From the NCBI RefSeq assembly GCF_002741055.1, contig NZ_CP016809.1, forward strand, positions 248,001 to 312,000: a stretch of 64,000 nucleotides of DNA, read 5' to 3'. This document shows, piece by piece, positions 60,707 to 64,000 of this stretch. A program made the translations under genes and the position numbers. Numbering within the stretch: the stretch's first letter is position 1; every line of letters starts with the position of its first letter. Below the pieces are notes generated by a model, which was not told where the DNA came from, did no database searches, and saw only the letters and a list, made by a program, of their open reading frames with translations. Origin of the DNA: Paenibacillus ihbetae (GTDB taxonomy: Bacteria > Bacillota > Bacilli > Paenibacillales > Paenibacillaceae).

Positions 60707-61951
60707 TTATACATGACTTGTTGAGCTTGCTTCCCGCTCTTTCTTAAGTTCTTGCGCATCATACAGCTTGAAGAACGGAAACCATACCGCGAATACAATC
60801 AATAAGACAACGGCCAGAAGAACAAGACCGCCGAGTCCGGACATCATGTAGGTAGACAGCCCGATCGGGGTATACCACAATTGAAAGATTTGGCTTGGAA
60901 TTCTCGCCAGCCCCATATCGAGCGCCAAATACACAATGATCGGCGTTATAAGACCATTAATCCACATCGGAACCATGAGCAGCGGGTTGAAAGCAACCGC
61001 TCCGTAGACGACCGGCTCGTTAATATTAAACAGGGAGGGGATAATCGTCGCTTTACCGACGGACTTCAGCTTTTTCGATCTGGCAAGCAGGAACCAGACG
61101 GCGAGCGGCAAAGTAGCTCCCATACCTCCGATGCCCAGCCATCCCGAGAAAAAGGTTTCAAAGGTATTGATATTGACCGGGTCCAGTCCTTTTGCTACTA
61201 GAGCGGCATTCTCCTCGATAGCCGGAATCCAAATGGTATACCATATCGGCATCAACACCCACGGGCTGACCCCGAAGGAGTACAGAACAACGCCGATAAA
61301 GTTAAACAATACGAACCCGATGAGACTTTGCCCCACAGCATTAAGAGGTTCAAATGCATTTACGATGAGTGCAAAAATATCAAAGTGGAGCTGGTAAACC
61401 AGGACCCATCCTGTAGTTAAAATGATCGCGATCGGAATGAGAAAATCGAACCATTCCTTAATGAACTCAGGAAGCGAGCTCTCTGTTTTAAAGAAGGAGT
61501 ATTTACCGCAGACATTCATGATCACCGCTACGAAGACGCCCACAAGCAGTGCTGTAATCATGCCCGTCGCGCCAAAGCGTTCAAGGATAAATTTGACCGT
61601 CCCATCCTCGTTCATGGTCGGGTTAAGCAGCATGATGAATAAAGATAAGCCGGTCATACCTGCCAGCAGCTTGATTTTGTGGCGCTCCCTCTTTTCCATG
61701 ACCATATAAGGCGTTAAGAACGAAATAAATAAACCTAGCAGACCAAAGCTAAATGTCGTGATCGGTGATAGATCCGGCATCCCCGGAAAGAAATCCTTTA
61801 ATATCGAAATCAACGTAATCATCGAGCCGATAAATATCATCGGAATCGCGACCATAATGGCGTCTTGAATAGATGAAACCCAAGCATTGTTCGTAAACGC
61901 CTCCAATCGAGGCGCAAACGATTCTGTCATCCATTTCATGAAACGCTTCAT
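60707..61951 (-). CDS. Lactose/cellobiose-family PTS IIC, no IIA/IIB partners
   Basis: 414 aa, ATG at 61951 after AGGAGGG. Ten or so TM helices; family motifs TNNAWVSSIQDAIMVAIPMIFIGSMITL, GVSPWVLMPIWYTIWIPAIEENA and the GKATIIPSLFNINEPVVYGAVAFNPLLMVPM loop of CelB. The usual IIA and IIB genes are not in the window, and the next gene is a GH3 hydrolase rather than a GH1 phospho-beta-glucosidase. It is first in a two-gene operon under a candidate cre site. Confidence 0.88.
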   Translation of the reverse strand: MKRFMKWMTESFAPRLEAFTNNAWVSSIQDAIMVAIPMIFIGSMITLISILKDFFPGMPDLSPITTFSFGLLGLFISFLTPYMVMEKRERHKIKLLAGMTGLSLFIMLLNPTMNEDGTVKFILERFGATGMITALLVGVFVAVIMNVCGKYSFFKTESSLPEFIKEWFDFLIPIAIILTTGWVLVYQLHFDIFALIVNAFEPLNAVGQSLIGFVLFNFIGVVLYSFGVSPWVLMPIWYTIWIPAIEENAALVAKGLDPVNINTFETFFSGWLGIGGMGATLPLAVWFLLARSKKLKSVGKATIIPSLFNINEPVVYGAVAFNPLLMVPMWINGLITPIIVYLALDMGLARIPSQIFQLWYTPIGLSTYMMSGLGGLVLLAVVLLIVFAVWFPFFKLYDAQELKKEREASSTSHV

Positions 61952-62006
61952 CTTGTTTTCCCTCCTGTCATTCTTGTGCGGCTGTATCTTTAGTATAGGG
62001 CCTCCG

Positions 62007-62020
62007 TGGCAACGCTTTCT
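62007..62020 (-). promoter_or_regulatory. cre-like site upstream of the IIC-GH3 operon
   Basis: AGAAAGCGTTGCCA on the minus strand has two mismatches to the cre consensus and sits 56 bp before the IIC start, near a TATACT -10. CcpA control of this beta-glucoside operon is plausible. Confidence 0.4.
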
Positions 62021-62105
62021 TGTTTTAAGTTGTCGTGAAGGGGGGCATATTTTGCCTAGTTCGTCTCTTCCGTTCTAGCTTGTGTATCACTCTTGAAAAT
62101 AAACA

Positions 62106-62138
62106 GCAAAAAACACCCCTTTTAATAAAAAGGGATGT
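62106..62138 (-). terminator. Terminator of the AraC-GH39 gene
   Basis: On the minus strand ACATCCCTTTT pairs with AAAAGGGGTGT (one G-U) around TATT, followed by TTTTTTG. It begins 27 bp after the stop at 62165. Confidence 0.85.
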
Positions 62139-62164
62139 CTTGTTGATCCAAGATTCGATTCAAA

Positions 62165-64000
62165 CTAATACTGCCGGTCCAATGTTAGCAGCATGACGCC
62201 ATGGGGCGGAAGTACAATTTCTTTACGCCAGTTATCCTGCTGGAGGAGCTCTGTCCGAATGACAGGCCCGCTTCGTTTATTAAGATAGGCGAGCTCTTCC
62301 TCCGAGAGGAATTCGGGAGCTCCCATGTCAATCCATTCGTCAAACACCGATCCATGCTGCCGGTCCAACCAATAACTGGTACATTTAAAGGTTCCGGTAA
62401 GCCCGCTTAGCGACAGCTCGAAGTTTCGGTTTCCTTTTTCCTCAAACACATCGTAACGGTTCGTGCTGGACAGTTCGGACCAGTCGCCGCTTGAAAACAG
62501 GGGATCCACATGTACGTAGTGATAGAACAGAAACTGCATGCTGCCATCCCTGGTTCGCGTTCCCACATAACCATCCCCTCGCACCAGAAGCTCATCGCCC
62601 AGCTTTTGCAATAGCTCTAAGGCATAATAGCTCGGCTTTTTGAGCCCGTCCCGGTTGATCAAGCCAAATCCTCCGTAGAACGGTGAAGTCGGCACCGTGC
62701 TTTCTTCGAAGACGTCGGTAAAGGACCAGAAGGCCAATGCTTTCACCGCGCCCAGCGTGTTCATCGCATGATAAATGACAAAAGGGGCCATAAACATCGT
62801 ATCATGCAGCAAGTTGCGGTCGTACATGGAGAAATTCCATTCCGTGATATGAAGCTCCACGTCGCCATAGGCGGCGGCTTCCATTTTCCCCCGCAAGCGG
62901 TCAATGCTTTCCCTATAAAATGAAGGGGGCATGATCTTGGTCAGATGCTCCCTTTCTTCCTTAAGCCGAGGGTATTCCGAATAAATATGGAACGAAAAAA
63001 AGTCGAGAGGCACTTCCTGTTCCCTGCAATAATCCATAAACTCATCCGCCCAAGGATCATTCCATAACGATCCATAGCCCATCGCAGGTCCCCCTGTCCT
63101 CAGCTGAGGCCAGACCGATTTGATCGCCCGAACCGTCGATGCATAAAAAGCAAAGTATTCCTCCTTGCTTCCGGCCCAGCACACCCCGGACAAATCCGGT
63201 TCATTCCATACCTCGAAGTACCAGCTTTCCACTTCCTTCGCCCCATATCGATTCAGGCAGTGGCGCACGAACTCCCGCACCAGCGCGTCCCACTTGGTTT
63301 GATCGGCAGGCGGTGAAATATTTCCTCTCCACCAGAATATCGTTTCCTTGGAACGGGCAAGCTGGCTCGGCATGAAGCTGAGCTCGACGAACGGCTTCAC
63401 TCCCTGCTCCAGGAGAAAATCATACAGCTTGTCGACATATGACCAATTATATACAGGAGCTCCGTCTTCTTTCTCACTGTACACCATCATTTCATCGTTA
63501 AATACGCCGTGGAAACGGATATACCGGAACGGAATATGCCCTTTTAGTTCACGCAGCTGCCGGCGCCAGTCTTCCCTTAACCCTTCGATTGCCCTGCCTG
63601 CGGTTGTCGTGACATTCCAATGCTGTTCATATCTTGCCGAGGGCCCATCGGCTTGGATCTCGATCAACTGCCGCTCCGGCGCAAGCCGAGATGATGGGTT
63701 TAGCGCATCGAGCTTCGTGTCCGCTCTAGCATCCAGATACCGATATAACGTCCCCATGGCATTCCATGTATCCATCTCGTAATAGTCGCCGCTTGAGGAT
63801 TCATCGTAAGTTAACGGCTTGCGGTCCGGCCGATCGGCTGCTTCGGCAAGCAAGGCATCACGATAGGAGCTCGGGGTGCAGCCGTACTTTTCTTTAAAAT
63901 ATTTATTAAACAGCTTCACGTTGGCAAAGCCGCAATCGAGCGCGATTTCCGTTATGCTTTTCTCGCTTCCGGCAAGCTGGGCTAGCGCCTTCTCCAGGCG
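62165..64000 (-). CDS. AraC-type DNA-binding domain fused to GH39 beta-xylosidase (5' end outside window)
   Basis: About 612 codons in the window; the frame is open to the edge, so the N-terminus is missing. The visible start is the second half of an AraC helix-turn-helix (RLEKALAQLAGSEKSITEIALDCGFANVKLFNKYFKEKYGCTPSSYR). After a linker, residues from about 80 form a GH39 barrel: acid/base Glu in YFEVWNEPDL and nucleophile Glu in ELHITEWNFS, with GGPAMGYGSLW, AFWSFTDVFEES and FYGGFGLINRDGLKKPSYYAL. A beta-sandwich end follows (VLPPHGVMLLTLDRQY). One protein thus carries regulator and glycosidase folds. The missing N-terminus would show whether an AraC sensor domain is also present. Confidence 0.88.
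   Translation of the reverse strand, partial: RLEKALAQLAGSEKSITEIALDCGFANVKLFNKYFKEKYGCTPSSYRDALLAEAADRPDRKPLTYDESSSGDYYEMDTWNAMGTLYRYLDARADTKLDALNPSSRLAPERQLIEIQADGPSARYEQHWNVTTTAGRAIEGLREDWRRQLRELKGHIPFRYIRFHGVFNDEMMVYSEKEDGAPVYNWSYVDKLYDFLLEQGVKPFVELSFMPSQLARSKETIFWWRGNISPPADQTKWDALVREFVRHCLNRYGAKEVESWYFEVWNEPDLSGVCWAGSKEEYFAFYASTVRAIKSVWPQLRTGGPAMGYGSLWNDPWADEFMDYCREQEVPLDFFSFHIYSEYPRLKEEREHLTKIMPPSFYRESIDRLRGKMEAAAYGDVELHITEWNFSMYDRNLLHDTMFMAPFVIYHAMNTLGAVKALAFWSFTDVFEESTVPTSPFYGGFGLINRDGLKKPSYYALELLQKLGDELLVRGDGYVGTRTRDGSMQFLFYHYVHVDPLFSSGDWSELSSTNRYDVFEEKGNRNFELSLSGLTGTFKCTSYWLDRQHGSVFDEWIDMGAPEFLSEEELAYLNKRSGPVIRTELLQQDNWRKEIVLPPHGVMLLTLDRQY

Noticed and set aside
1..64000. CRISPR array, prophage, transposon, rRNA or tRNA cluster
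   Set aside because: No regularly spaced direct repeats, phage structural genes, transposase motifs or conserved RNA sequences were seen.

Overview
The window reads as a spore-forming, low-to-mid GC Gram-positive chromosome, most probably Paenibacillus or a close relative. The reasons are a tricistronic GerA-type spore germination operon, a Mn-catalase of spore-coat type, strong AGGAGG-type ribosome binding sites, frequent GTG and TTG starts, CcpA-type cre sites, sigma-A promoters and T-rich intrinsic terminators. It also carries many AraC, LacI, ROK, TetR and MerR regulators next to sugar genes, and an AraC-GH39 fusion. I found no rRNA, tRNA, CRISPR array, integrase, transposase or prophage gene. 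This is ordinary chromosome with several decayed genes.

Layout. 1-11.4 kb: a secreted carbohydrate-binding/beta-propeller protein (cut by the left edge, with a cre site), a polysaccharide deacetylase, an AraC/GyrI regulator, a ROK-MFS operon, a divergent MarR/FAD-monooxygenase pair with a 19-bp palindromic operator, and a MerR/small-multidrug-exporter operon. 11.6-16 kb: a compact sugar module with LacI regulator, AlsE-like epimerase and PfkB kinase on the minus strand, divergent from a GatC-type PTS IIC that has no IIA or IIB partner. Two identical 12-bp LacI-type palindromes lie between them. 16-20 kb: an SGNH hydrolase, a natural acetyltransferase-aminoglycoside-phosphotransferase fusion, and an RsbQ-like hydrolase followed by an RsbP-like PAS protein that lacks the phosphatase domain. 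20-25.4 kb: a two-component system with an FtsX-type ABC exporter. 25.5-28 kb: GntR-ilvD. 28-29.7 kb: a branched-polyamine-synthase (BpsA) homologue behind a structured leader with its own promoter, an 8-codon leader ORF, a 13-bp inverted repeat and two intrinsic terminators. 29.7-34.9 kb: two drug-type MFS transporters with TetR regulators, and a truncated ECF sigma factor.

35-40 kb holds decayed and small genes: an alpha/beta-hydrolase pseudogene with a frameshift and an internal deletion, DUF421, a HAD protein with altered catalytic residues, a SUKH-like remnant, then Lrp, a metallo-beta-lactamase-fold protein and a PAP2 membrane protein. 40.6-46.6 kb is a complete oppABCDF-type peptide ABC operon behind an apparent attenuator. 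46.7-53.2 kb has an Rrf2/thioredoxin-reductase-like operon, a cytoplasmic-looking subtilase with C-terminal helical repeats, a second, divergent MurE, and an FMN glutamate-synthase-like protein with a 97-residue helical partner. 53.3-58.3 kb is sporulation-linked (gerA-C-B and Mn catalase). 58.4-64 kb is plant-polymer use: GH3 glucosidase plus an orphan cellobiose-type PTS IIC, and the AraC-GH39 fusion running off the right edge.

The most interesting items are the leader upstream of bpsA, the two PTS IIC proteins that lack energy-coupling partners, the RsbQ/RsbP pair without a phosphatase, the GNAT-APH fusion, and the MurE and HAD paralogues with changed active-site motifs. Domain calls are from reading the translations; no database search was run.
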